A DNA stretch of 62,518 nt from Streptomyces sp. NRRL F-6131 (GTDB lineage Bacteria; Actinomycetota; Actinomycetes; Streptomycetales; Streptomycetaceae): positions 1 to 62,518 of the forward strand of contig JOHN01000073.1 of the NCBI GenBank assembly GCA_000719695.1, read 5' to 3'. The notes below the pieces were generated by a model. That model was not told the DNA's origin and made no database searches. It saw only the letters and a program-made list of their open reading frames with translations. Both the position numbers and the translations under genes were made by a program. Shown here one piece after another: positions 44,510 through 52,482 of the stretch (position 1 is its first letter; each line of letters starts with the position of its first letter).

Positions 44510-45832
44510 GTGCGCCTTCCCGACCCCCTGCGGTCCCGGATCGTGCTCGTCGGCGCGAGCGCCTACACGGACCCGGACCTGCCGGACCTCCCGGCGGTCC
44601 GGCGCACCGTGACCGACCTCGCCGCCCTGTTCACCGACCCGGTCCACGGCATCGTCCCCGAGGAGCACTGCACCGTCCTGCTCGACGACGGCGACCTCTC
44701 CCGGGTCGGCCGGCAGCTGCGCGAGGCCGCGAAGGCCGCCGAGGACCTGCTGCTCGTCTACTTCGCCGGACACGGACTGGTCGGCGGGCGGCGCCACGAC
44801 CTCTACCTCGCACTGCCCGAGAGCGAGTACGAGGACCCGGACTTCACCGCGATCGAGTACGACAAGCTGCGCACCGCCGTGCTCAACAGCCGCGCCACCA
44901 CCAAGATCATCGTGCTGGACTGCTGCTTCTCCGGACGCGCCGTCACCGATGCCATGGCCGCCGCGACACCCGGCGACACCCTCAACCGGCTCGAAGTCGC
45001 AGGCACCTACGTGCTGACCTCCGCCCAGCGCGACCAGGTCGCCCTCTCCCCGCCCGGCGAGGAGCACACCGCCTTCTCCGGGCGGCTCATCCGACTGCTG
45101 CGCGACGGCGTCGCCGGCGGCCCCGAGTTCCTCACCGTCGACGACCTGTACCAGCGCCTCAGCACCCTCATGCTCGCCGAGGGCCTGCCCGTCCCGCTCA
45201 GCCGCGCCACCGAGAACGCCAGCCTGACCGCCCTCGGACACAACCGCATCCACGCCGACCTGGTCGCCCCCGCGCTGCGCACGCGGCAGGAGGAGGCCGA
45301 ACAGCAGGCCCTGGAAGGTGACTGGGCCGGCGCCGCCGCCGCCCTGCGGGAGGTCGTCGCCGAACAGACCCGGCTCCTCGGCCCGGAACACGAGGACACC
45401 CTGCGCTGCCGCCGCTCGCACGCCCACTGCGTCGGCGGCGCCGGCGACCCGGCGGAGGCCGTCCGCCTGCTGCGGCCGCTCCCCGACGCCCACACCCGGC
45501 TGCTCGGCGCGGAACACCCGGAAACCCTGCACACCCGCCAGTTCCTCGCCGTCAACCTCGGCGAGTCCGGCCACCGCACGGAGGCCATCGCCGTGTTCCG
45601 GGTCCTCCTCGCCGAACGCAGCCGCGTCCTCGGCGGCGAACACGAGGACACCCTGCGCACCCGCCACATGCTGGCCCGCAACCTCGCCCTGACGGGCGCC
45701 ACGGAGGAGGCTACGGCCCTGCTGCGGCAACTCGTCGCCGAACGCGACCGGGTGCTGGGCACCACCCATCCGCACACGGTGAGGGCACGGAAGGACCTGG
45801 CGGTGCTGGAGAGGGGCAGGCGTGGGGTTTGA
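44510..45832 (+). CDS. Caspase-like protease with C-terminal TPR repeats
   Basis: 440 residues, GTG start. Peptidase C14 domain (about 1-245): catalytic His88 in LLVYFAGHGLVGG and Cys139 in IIVLDCCFSGRA; both are intact. From about 265 come kinesin-light-chain-type TPRs about 42 residues long (LLGPEHEDTLRCRRSHAH, LLGAEHPETLHTRQFLA, VLGGEHEDTLRTRHMLA, VLGTTHPHTVRARKDLA). No NTPase domain in the protein itself. Likely a cell-death or signal protease activated through its TPRs. Its 3' end overlaps the Clp-N/AAA gene by 11 bp. Confidence 0.93.
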   Translation: MRLPDPLRSRIVLVGASAYTDPDLPDLPAVRRTVTDLAALFTDPVHGIVPEEHCTVLLDDGDLSRVGRQLREAAKAAEDLLLVYFAGHGLVGGRRHDLYLALPESEYEDPDFTAIEYDKLRTAVLNSRATTKIIVLDCCFSGRAVTDAMAAATPGDTLNRLEVAGTYVLTSAQRDQVALSPPGEEHTAFSGRLIRLLRDGVAGGPEFLTVDDLYQRLSTLMLAEGLPVPLSRATENASLTALGHNRIHADLVAPALRTRQEEAEQQALEGDWAGAAAALREVVAEQTRLLGPEHEDTLRCRRSHAHCVGGAGDPAEAVRLLRPLPDAHTRLLGAEHPETLHTRQFLAVNLGESGHRTEAIAVFRVLLAERSRVLGGEHEDTLRTRHMLARNLALTGATEEATALLRQLVAERDRVLGTTHPHTVRARKDLAVLERGRRGV

Positions 45833-47132
45833 ACGGTTCACGGACCGCGCAAGACGGATCACCGTCATGGCGAGGGACACGGCACGCGAACTGGGTCACG
45901 CCGATATCCGTCCCGAACACTTCCTCCTCGCCATCGCCGCCGAGGGCCGGGGAGTGGGCGCCGAAGCCCTGGTGCGGCTCGGCATCCCCCTCGTCGGCGT
46001 CAGTGGCGCGGTCCGGAGCATCATCGGCACCGGTCCGCACACCGCTCTGGAGCACCATCCCATATCGGCTGACGCCAGGAAGACGTTCGAACTCGCCCTC
46101 CGGGAGTCACTGGACTTCGGCCACTCCCACATCGGCACCGAACACATCCTCCTGGGCATCATGCGGGAGGGCGAGAGTGTCGCCGCCCAGGTGCTCTCCT
46201 CCGTGGGTGTGCGGATCGATCAGGTGCGCGAGGAGGTCCTGCTGCTCCTCGCCGCGCAGGAGGTCCAGGGTCCGCCGGCCGCCACGACCATGCTCCTGGA
46301 CCTCGCCCGCAACCTCGGCCGGGAGACAGCCGACGTCGTCGGACGCCGCGCGGACATCGACCGCGTCCTCCAAGTGCTCAGCCGGCGGACCCGCAACGTC
46401 GCGCTGCTGGTGGGTGATCCCGGAGTGGGGAAGAGCAGCATCGCCGCCGGGCTGGCGCAGGCCGTCGCCCGTGGGGAGGTGCCCTCGCGGTTCCGGGGCC
46501 GGGCCGTGCTCCGGCTGGACGTGACCGCGCTCTTCACCGATCCGCGGCAGCACGGACGCTTCACCGAGGTGATGGCCGAGCTGGTGCAGGACGTCCTCCG
46601 GTCGACGGACGTCGTGCTGTTCCTCGACAACGCCCTCTCCGTGGTGCGCACCCGGGAGGGGCAGGCCGAGGCGCTGGCCTTCTTCCGGCCGGTGTTCGAC
46701 CTGCCCGGCGTCGCCGTGGTCGCGGCCGCGACGTCCGCCGACCACCGGCGGTGGGAGCGGGACTCGGGCCTGGACCGGACGGTCCAGCCGGTACCGGTGT
46801 CCGAACCGGAGCCCGCAGAGGTCCTGGAGATCCTGCGCAGTGCCCGGCAGCGGCTGGTCGACCACCACGAAGTCGTGATCACCGACGAGGCGTTGGCGGC
46901 GGCCGTCCGCCTCGCGCACGGCTACCTCCCGGGGCACGCCCTGCCGGGGGCCGCGATCGACCTGCTGGACGAGGCGAGCGCGTTCGTCCGCGCCCGGCCG
47001 GCGGCTCCCGGCACCAAGCCGAGCGTCACCGAGGACGTCGTGATCCGGACGGCCGGTACCTCGGCCGCTCCCCAGCCACCGGTGCTCTCCCCTCCCGTGC
47101 CGCACGATCCGACCGTGTGGTCGATGAGCTGA
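45822..47132 (+). CDS. Clp-N / single AAA domain protein with degenerate ATPase motifs
   Basis: 436 residues, GTG start with GAGGGG upstream. The opening FERFTDRARR and two Clp-N repeats (about 5-70 and 85-150; HIGTEHILLGIMREGESVAA) copy ClpC. One AAA module follows: Walker A GDPGVGKSS (about 199-207), Walker B VVLFLDNAL (about 265), where ClpC has D-E, and LDRTVQPV where ClpC has L-E-R-R-F-Q-P-V. The second AAA domain and the ClpP-binding loop are missing. It is therefore probably not an unfoldase but an NTP-binding switch or Clp-N adaptor for the caspase. Third gene of the operon. Confidence 0.88.
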   Translation: MGFERFTDRARRITVMARDTARELGHADIRPEHFLLAIAAEGRGVGAEALVRLGIPLVGVSGAVRSIIGTGPHTALEHHPISADARKTFELALRESLDFGHSHIGTEHILLGIMREGESVAAQVLSSVGVRIDQVREEVLLLLAAQEVQGPPAATTMLLDLARNLGRETADVVGRRADIDRVLQVLSRRTRNVALLVGDPGVGKSSIAAGLAQAVARGEVPSRFRGRAVLRLDVTALFTDPRQHGRFTEVMAELVQDVLRSTDVVLFLDNALSVVRTREGQAEALAFFRPVFDLPGVAVVAAATSADHRRWERDSGLDRTVQPVPVSEPEPAEVLEILRSARQRLVDHHEVVITDEALAAAVRLAHGYLPGHALPGAAIDLLDEASAFVRARPAAPGTKPSVTEDVVIRTAGTSAAPQPPVLSPPVPHDPTVWSMS

Positions 47133-47139
47133 CCCGGCG

Positions 47140-47469
47140 CTACCCCAGGGCGAGGGCCTCCCAGGCGAGGCCCTCGCCCCAGGCCGGGTCGTGGCGGGCC
47201 CAGGCGGTCATGGCGGCGATCACCGGTTCGGGGGCGTCGAGCAGCACCTGGAAGTGCCGGTCGGCGCCGCCGTCGCGGTGCTCGAAGGTGTAGTCGCCGC
47301 CGTGCTCGTGCCACACCTGCACGTAGACGTCGGGCTCGCCGGGTATCCGCTCGACCACCAGGAAGCGGTCGCGCTTCGCCCCGATCCGTCGCACCAGCCC
47401 GGCCAGGGCCTCGGCACTCGGCCGGGGGTGGTCCCGGTCGTCTTCCGTCCGCACGGTGATCGCCAGCAT
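47140..47469 (-). CDS. Small protein of unknown function
   Basis: 109 residues, ATG start. Pattern: AITVRTEDDRDHPRPSAEAL, FLVVERIPGEPDVYVQVWHE, DRHFQVLLDAPEPVIAAMTAW. The alternating beta/alpha layout is like small immunity-type or SMI1-independent proteins, but I cannot name a family. It converges with the conflict operon (7 bp), so a link is possible only if transcribed separately. Confidence 0.65.
   Translation of the reverse strand: MLAITVRTEDDRDHPRPSAEALAGLVRRIGAKRDRFLVVERIPGEPDVYVQVWHEHGGDYTFEHRDGGADRHFQVLLDAPEPVIAAMTAWARHDPAWGEGLAWEALALG
47148..47179. terminator. Hairpin inside the end of the convergent gene
   Basis: A perfect 13-bp stem (47148-47160 with 47167-47179) 16 bp past the conflict operon's last stop. 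It lies in the coding sequence of 47140..47469, so that gene's 3' end doubles as terminator. Confidence 0.7.
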
Positions 47470-47498
47470 GGGCCGATCCTGGCACGGGCCACTGACAA

Positions 47499-47541
47499 CG
47501 CCCGCCGCCCGCCGATCGGAGCGATCGGCGGGCGGCGGGCG
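47499..47541. terminator. Strong terminator after the lipoprotein gene
   Basis: A perfect 20-bp stem (47499-47518 with 47522-47541) with a 3-base loop. A second 11-bp hairpin (47543-47553 with 47557-47567) adjoins it and covers the lipoprotein stop codon. Confidence 0.92.
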
Positions 47542-47563
47542 GCTGACGGCGGGCGACCCGCCG

Positions 47564-49189
47564 TCAGCCCTTGGGGGCCGGGGCCGGCAGGGAGCCGGTG
47601 AGGAGCGGCCATTCGCGGTGGAAGGCCGGCAGCGGGAGCCTGCCCTCGATCAGCGGGGTGCCGAAGACCTTGAGGTGGGCGAGCAGCGCCCCGGTGAGGT
47701 CGATGCCGCCGTGCAGGCCCCAGTTGCCCTGGAGCTGGGGCGTGCCGCCGGGGACGTCGACGGCGAGGGAGCCGTCGGCGCGGGCCTGGAGGTAGGGGGC
47801 GACGGTGGCCTCGACGCCGACCGCGTCGTAGAGGCCGACGCTGACCTCGGTGCCGAGGGTGGCGCGGACGGCGGCCTTGCCGTTGAGGCGGACGTGGACC
47901 GGGGAGACCTTGGTGTCGGGCGCGTCGGCGGAGGAGGTCCAGCCGCGGCCGCCGGTGTAGTCGGCGCGCACGGCCCAGGTGCCGGTGGCCTCCTGTTCGG
48001 CCTCGACGTGGACCTGGCCGTCGGCGCCGACCTCCAGGTAGCAGGTGAGGCCGAGGTTGACGACGACCGGCAGGCCGGCGACGGTCAGCACCGGGCTGGC
48101 CTGGAGCTTGGCGAACGGGACGCGGACCGGGGTGGCGGTGGCGCGGTTGAAGTCGCCGGTCACCTTCCAGTGGGCGCGGGCGCCGAGGTCGAAGCCGATG
48201 GAGGCGGTGCGCGGGGTGCCCGGGCCGGCGCCGTGGTAGGCGAAGCGGACGGCGGGGTGGAGGCTGAGTTCGCCGGAGGCCTCGGCGGTGACGCCGCCCG
48301 GCAGCGGGATCGGGGCCTTGGCGTCGACCTCCAGGGTGCCGGAGGCCTCGGCCTTGGTGGTGCCGTTGTCCCGGCCGACGGTCGCCGTGACGTCCTTGAC
48401 CAGCGGGACGACCTTGATGGTCCTGGGGTCGACGGCGACCGTGCCGTCGGCCTCGGCGGCGCCGAGCAGTTCGGGCAGGGTGGCCGGGCGGGTGGTCAGG
48501 GCGAGGGTGTTGCCCGCGCCGGGGCGGACGGCGGTGACGGCGAGGAGCGCGCCCTGCGGCGCGGCCTCGGTGGGCGGGCTGGCGAGCAGGCGCCCGGCCT
48601 GGACGGCCTGGGTGAACGGCGAGGAGGAGGGGGCGGGCGAGGAGGCGGACGGCGCCGGGGCGGCGGAGGGGGCGGCGTTCGCGGAGGGAGCGGCGCCCGC
48701 GGACAGCACGGCGGTGCCGGCGGCCGGGTCGTAGGCGGTGAGCCGCAGGTCGGTGGCGGCCGTCGCCGGGGTGGCGGCGGAGCCGTCGGTGGACGGGGTG
48801 CTGATGGCGACGGTCCGGTCGCCGGGCAGGGCGGCGGCGACCGGCAGCGGGGAGGTGATCGCCGGGGACGGTACGGCGGCGGCCGGGGCCGGGGTCGTCG
48901 GCGCGGCGGCGGACGGCCCGCCGGTGGCGGGGGCGGTCGCCTTCCCGGACGGCTTGGCGGCGGCCGAGGCGTGCGCGGTCGGCGTGCCGACGGTCCCGCT
49001 CGCGGCGCCGTCACCGCTCCGCGGCCCGGCACTCGCCGGGCCGGTCGCGGCGACGGGGACGGCGGACGGGGCGTCGACGCCGACCGACACGGTCCGCGAC
49101 CCGTCGGGGGTGGGCCCGCAGGCGGCGGCGCCGAGCAGGAGCAGGGAGACGAGGGCGGGCCGGACGGCCGTACCGAGGGGACTCTTCAC
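47564..49189 (-). CDS. Large putative lipoprotein
   Basis: 541 residues from the GTG at 49187-49189. Signal with lipobox LGAAAC (Cys about 22). A long Ala/Pro/Ser/Thr linker (about 25-195) would span the cell wall. The C-terminal 320 residues are beta-rich (SLHPAVRFAYHGAGPG, IGFDLGARAHWKVTGDFNRA, LTCYLEVGADGQVHVEAE). Family not recognised. Extracellular, membrane-anchored. Confidence 0.8.
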   Translation of the reverse strand: MKSPLGTAVRPALVSLLLLGAAACGPTPDGSRTVSVGVDAPSAVPVAATGPASAGPRSGDGAASGTVGTPTAHASAAAKPSGKATAPATGGPSAAAPTTPAPAAAVPSPAITSPLPVAAALPGDRTVAISTPSTDGSAATPATAATDLRLTAYDPAAGTAVLSAGAAPSANAAPSAAPAPSASSPAPSSSPFTQAVQAGRLLASPPTEAAPQGALLAVTAVRPGAGNTLALTTRPATLPELLGAAEADGTVAVDPRTIKVVPLVKDVTATVGRDNGTTKAEASGTLEVDAKAPIPLPGGVTAEASGELSLHPAVRFAYHGAGPGTPRTASIGFDLGARAHWKVTGDFNRATATPVRVPFAKLQASPVLTVAGLPVVVNLGLTCYLEVGADGQVHVEAEQEATGTWAVRADYTGGRGWTSSADAPDTKVSPVHVRLNGKAAVRATLGTEVSVGLYDAVGVEATVAPYLQARADGSLAVDVPGGTPQLQGNWGLHGGIDLTGALLAHLKVFGTPLIEGRLPLPAFHREWPLLTGSLPAPAPKG

Positions 49190-49603
49190 CAGGGCTCTAC
49201 CAAGGGTCTTCGACGGCTCGCTCGACACGGCGGGCGCGCAGGGGCGCACGACCGCCCGGGAAGCGGCCGGGGCGAATGGTTGCAGGGAGGGGGCGCGGCC
49301 CGCACAGCCACGCGGATCGCCATGTTACTGACGGGGAATTAACTTGTCGAAGACATGTCCGATGGATGAACGGACAACAAACCCGCCATCAGGGCCTGTT
49401 GCCGCGCGGGCCGTTGGTGCACGTCCGGCCCCCGACCACCGGCCTTCGGCGGGGGTCACGGCCGCCGCAATCCACCACTCGGCGGGTCCGCGCCCCCGCC
49501 GGACGGCGGGCCGCCCGGCATTCCCCGGCGGGAATTGTCGACCATGACCGGAGCTCGCAGGACGGGGGTCGAGCGACAGCCACGAGGGGAACGAGGGAAC
49601 GAC
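49190..49603. other. Intergenic region
   Basis: 414 bp, no gene. A/T-richer at 49320-49380, where the promoter at 49322-49350 lies. Confidence 0.6.
49322..49350 (-). promoter_or_regulatory. Promoter for the lipoprotein gene
   Basis: On the minus strand, TCGACA (49345-49350), 17 bases, then TAACAT (49322-49327): close to the housekeeping consensus, about 130 bp before the lipoprotein start. Confidence 0.6.
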
Positions 49604-50029
49604 ATGACCGACACCGGAACCGCCCGGCGGATCGCCGACCGCTACGTCGCGCTCCGGAACGAGCCCGACCCGGAGCAGCGGCGCAGGACCGTCGAGGAGC
49701 TCTGGACGGCGGACGGCGTCCACCTGCTCCAGCCGCCCGAGGAGATCCGCGAGCGCGCGGCGGAACTCGGCTTCGCCGAAACCGTGTTGGAGGCGCGCGG
49801 CCACGACGCACTGGAGCGGCGGGTGACCAGCGGCTACGAGCAGTTCGTGGCGGGCGGTGAGTACGCCTTCCGCGGGCAGGGCGAGGCGATCCGGGTCGGC
49901 GACGCCGTCAAGTTCACCTGGGTGCTGGTGCGGCCCGGCGAGGACGAGGTGCTCGGCGGCGGGGTGGAGGTGCTGATGCTGGACGGGGACGGCCGGATCA
50001 CGGCGGACTACCAGTTCCCGGGGCTCTGA
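49604..50029 (+). CDS. NTF2/SnoaL-like protein
   Basis: 141 residues from the ATG at 49604 with GAGGGAA upstream. Layout RRIADRYVALRNEPDPEQRR, ELWTADGVHLLQPP, GYEQFVAGGEYAF and DGDGRITADYQFPGL is that of a nuclear transport factor 2 fold, seen in SnoaL-like cyclases and isomerases. No clear catalytic residues assigned. Its end overlaps the convergent XRE gene by 22 bp, a layout in which that regulator often controls the partner. Confidence 0.85.
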   Translation: MTDTGTARRIADRYVALRNEPDPEQRRRTVEELWTADGVHLLQPPEEIRERAAELGFAETVLEARGHDALERRVTSGYEQFVAGGEYAFRGQGEAIRVGDAVKFTWVLVRPGEDEVLGGGVEVLMLDGDGRITADYQFPGL

Positions 50030-50787
50030 TCGCCCGGCTCCTGCTCCGCGTAGGCCCGCAGGGCGGCGGCCGTCGGCTCGTCGACCGGCAGGAAGGCCTC
50101 CAGCCGCAGTTCGGCGAGCGTGACGTCGACGGCGGTGGCGAACGTGGTCACCGTCGTCATCAGGTGCAGGTCACCGAACGGGCTGCGCAGGTGCAGCGGC
50201 ACGGCGAAGCCCAGGTGGTCCCGGCCGGCCGTCGACTCGTCCAACGGCGGCACGTAGCCGAGCAGTTCGGCGTGCAGCTCGGCCAGGTGGGCGGTGGCGG
50301 ACAGGATGTGCCGGGACCACGCGGCGAAGTTGACGATCCGCGGGGCGAGGCCGGCCGGGTGCAGGGCGAGCCGGTAGGCGTTGGCGCCGGCACCGAGCAG
50401 CTCGGGCGCCGCCCCCTCGGTGAGCAGCCCGAGCGCGGCGTTGGCCGCCACGATGCCGCCGCTGCGGTCCACCACCACGGCGGGGTAGGGGAGATGGCCC
50501 GCCAGGATGTGACCGAGCGCGGAGCGGACCGGCGCCAGCTCCGGCCCGTCGAGCGGGCACTCGGCGTACACGGGGGCGTAACCGGCCGACAGCAGCAGTT
50601 CGTTGCGCTCGCGCAGCGGCAGGTCGAGCGACTCGGCGAGCCGGACGACCATGCCGCGCCCGGGTGTCGAGCGGCCGGACTCCATGAAGCTGAGGTGGCG
50701 CTGGGTGGTCCCGGCGCGGCCGGCCAGTTCGAGCTGGCTGAGACGGCGGCGGGTGCGGCGTTCGCGGAGGGTGCTGGGAAAGTCCAC
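50008..50787 (-). CDS. XRE regulator with MmyB-like ligand domain
   Basis: 259 residues, ATG start. HTH about 5-65 (RRLSQLELAGRAGTTQRHLS, FMESGRSTPGRGMV). Residues about 85-255 form the MmyB-like domain (YPAVVVDRSGGIVAANAALG, LHPAGLAPRIVNFAAWSRHI). Likely binds a fatty acid or other hydrophobic ligand as MmyB members do. Overlaps the NTF2-like gene at the 3' ends. Confidence 0.92.
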   Translation of the reverse strand: MDFPSTLRERRTRRRLSQLELAGRAGTTQRHLSFMESGRSTPGRGMVVRLAESLDLPLRERNELLLSAGYAPVYAECPLDGPELAPVRSALGHILAGHLPYPAVVVDRSGGIVAANAALGLLTEGAAPELLGAGANAYRLALHPAGLAPRIVNFAAWSRHILSATAHLAELHAELLGYVPPLDESTAGRDHLGFAVPLHLRSPFGDLHLMTTVTTFATAVDVTLAELRLEAFLPVDEPTAAALRAYAEQEPGDQSPGNW

Positions 50788-50896
50788 GACACCAAGTTGT
50801 AGCCGGGACGGGGCCGTCGGACCATTCCCCGGAGGGAATGCGCGGAGGGGATCCCGGACCGCGCCGGTCCTGCGAGAAGGCCCTGGGCCGCTGTCC

Positions 50897-52255
50897 TCAG
50901 ACCCCCCGCCGCGCCACCACCGTGCGGTCGTCGATCGCCGCCAGCAGCGCGGCGTGGTCGGCCTCGGTCCGGTCGGCGTAGCGGACGGCGAAGTCGGCGA
51001 TCGCCTCGGCGAAGGCGTCCGAGCGGCCCAGGTAGCCGGCGACGGCGAGCCGGTCGCCGGAGCGGGCGTGCGCGCGGGCGAGCGTGCGGCCGCAGAGGTC
51101 GGCGTACTGGCGCAGGTCGGCGGGGGTCATCGCGCCGACGTCGGCGGAGCCCTTCATGTCGCGCAACTGGCGGCCGTAGTAGTGCCGGCCGGCCGGGCCG
51201 GTGGTCCAGCCGAGGAAGATGTCGCTGGCGGCCTGCATGAGGTGCTGGCCGGTGACGACGCGGCGACCGCCGTGGACCACCGGGGCCTCGGCGGACGGCC
51301 GGGCGAGGGGCAGGTGCTCCTCCAGGACGGACCGCCCGGCCTCCTTCAGCTGGAGGAACAGCGGGTCGCGCTCGTCCCGGCCGAACAGCAGCAGGATGTA
51401 GCAGCGGGTGCCGACACTGCCGACGCCGACCACCTTGCGGGCGACGTCGGCCAGTTGGAAGCGGTCGAGCAGGACGCGGCGGTCCTCGGCGAGGGTGGCG
51501 CGGTAGTCGCCGTAGACCTTGCCGACCTGGCGCAGCTCGTCCGGCGGCACCGGCTGGATCAGCGGCGGGTCGCTGACGATCCGGCGCCGGCCGTCGTCGC
51601 CCTTCTCGGTGAGCTTGCCGAAGGCCTGCAGGTTGGTGCGGCGGCGGGCCTTGTCGAGGTTGGCCTCGAGGCGCTTGCGGCGGCGTTCGCGGACCAGCGG
51701 GAGGAAGTCGGCGGTGTCGATCCGGGCGTACCAGACGTCGAGTTCGCCCAGGTCGGCGAGGCGGCGCATGGCGACGGCGTAGCCGGTGGCCGCGGTGAGC
51801 GCGGCCCGGCGGACGTGTTCCTTGCCGTGGCCGTTGTCGCGGGCCGCGACGGCGACGCTGGCGGCAAGCCGTTTGACGTCCCACTCGAAGGGGCCGGGGT
51901 AGGTCTCGTCGAAGTCGTTGACGTCGAACAGCAGCGCGCGCTCCGGCGAGGCGTACACGCCGAAGTTCAACAGGTGTGCGTCTCCGCAGAGTTGGACGGT
52001 GATGCCGGTGTCGGGGACGGCCGCCAGGTCGGCGGCCATGACGGCGGCGGCGCCGCGCAGGAAGGCGAAGGCCGACTCGGCCATCCGGCCGTAGCGGATC
52101 GGGCCGAGGTCGGCGAGCCGGTCCTCGGCCTGCCGGGCCAGGACGTCCAGCGGGTCGGGCCGGTCGGCGGCGGGGATCCAGGGGCCGTGCGCGGAGCGCG
52201 GGACGCGCTCGCGGGCGGCCCGGCCGCGCCGACGGCGTTCGGTCGGACTGGTCAT
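50897..52255 (-). CDS. DUF2252 family protein
   Basis: 452 residues, ATG start. Family hallmarks: IRYGRMAESAFAFLRGAA, VQLCGDAHLLNFGVYASPER, FDVNDFDETYPGPFEWDVKR, VGVGSVGTRCYILLLFG, and LARAHARSGD near the end. The fold is protein-kinase-like (the H-N and D-x-N-D-F-D segments), but no substrate is established. Monocistronic. Confidence 0.93.
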   Translation of the reverse strand: MTSPTERRRRGRAARERVPRSAHGPWIPAADRPDPLDVLARQAEDRLADLGPIRYGRMAESAFAFLRGAAAVMAADLAAVPDTGITVQLCGDAHLLNFGVYASPERALLFDVNDFDETYPGPFEWDVKRLAASVAVAARDNGHGKEHVRRAALTAATGYAVAMRRLADLGELDVWYARIDTADFLPLVRERRRKRLEANLDKARRRTNLQAFGKLTEKGDDGRRRIVSDPPLIQPVPPDELRQVGKVYGDYRATLAEDRRVLLDRFQLADVARKVVGVGSVGTRCYILLLFGRDERDPLFLQLKEAGRSVLEEHLPLARPSAEAPVVHGGRRVVTGQHLMQAASDIFLGWTTGPAGRHYYGRQLRDMKGSADVGAMTPADLRQYADLCGRTLARAHARSGDRLAVAGYLGRSDAFAEAIADFAVRYADRTEADHAALLAAIDDRTVVARRGV

Positions 52256-52482
52256 GCGCGGCTCCTCGGTGCGTCCGTCCTGCGGGACCGGTGCTGGGTC
52301 CTCCTCGCGACGCTAGAGCAGGCGCGGCGGCCCGGCACGTCGGCGCCCGGCGGCGGGCGGCGGGCGGCCGCCGCGGAGCGGCCGCGACCGGCCGGGCGGG
52401 CACGACGGGGCGGGCGGGAGCGACGGGGTGGGCGGGCGTCCCGGTCGCCCGCCCACGCTCCGCCGAACGGGTGCGGCGGCGG

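Noticed and set aside
44137..47132. A classical STAND/NLR in the caspase operon
   Set aside because: The caspase protein has TPRs but no NB-ARC or NACHT domain; the only NTPase is the separate Clp-N/AAA protein.
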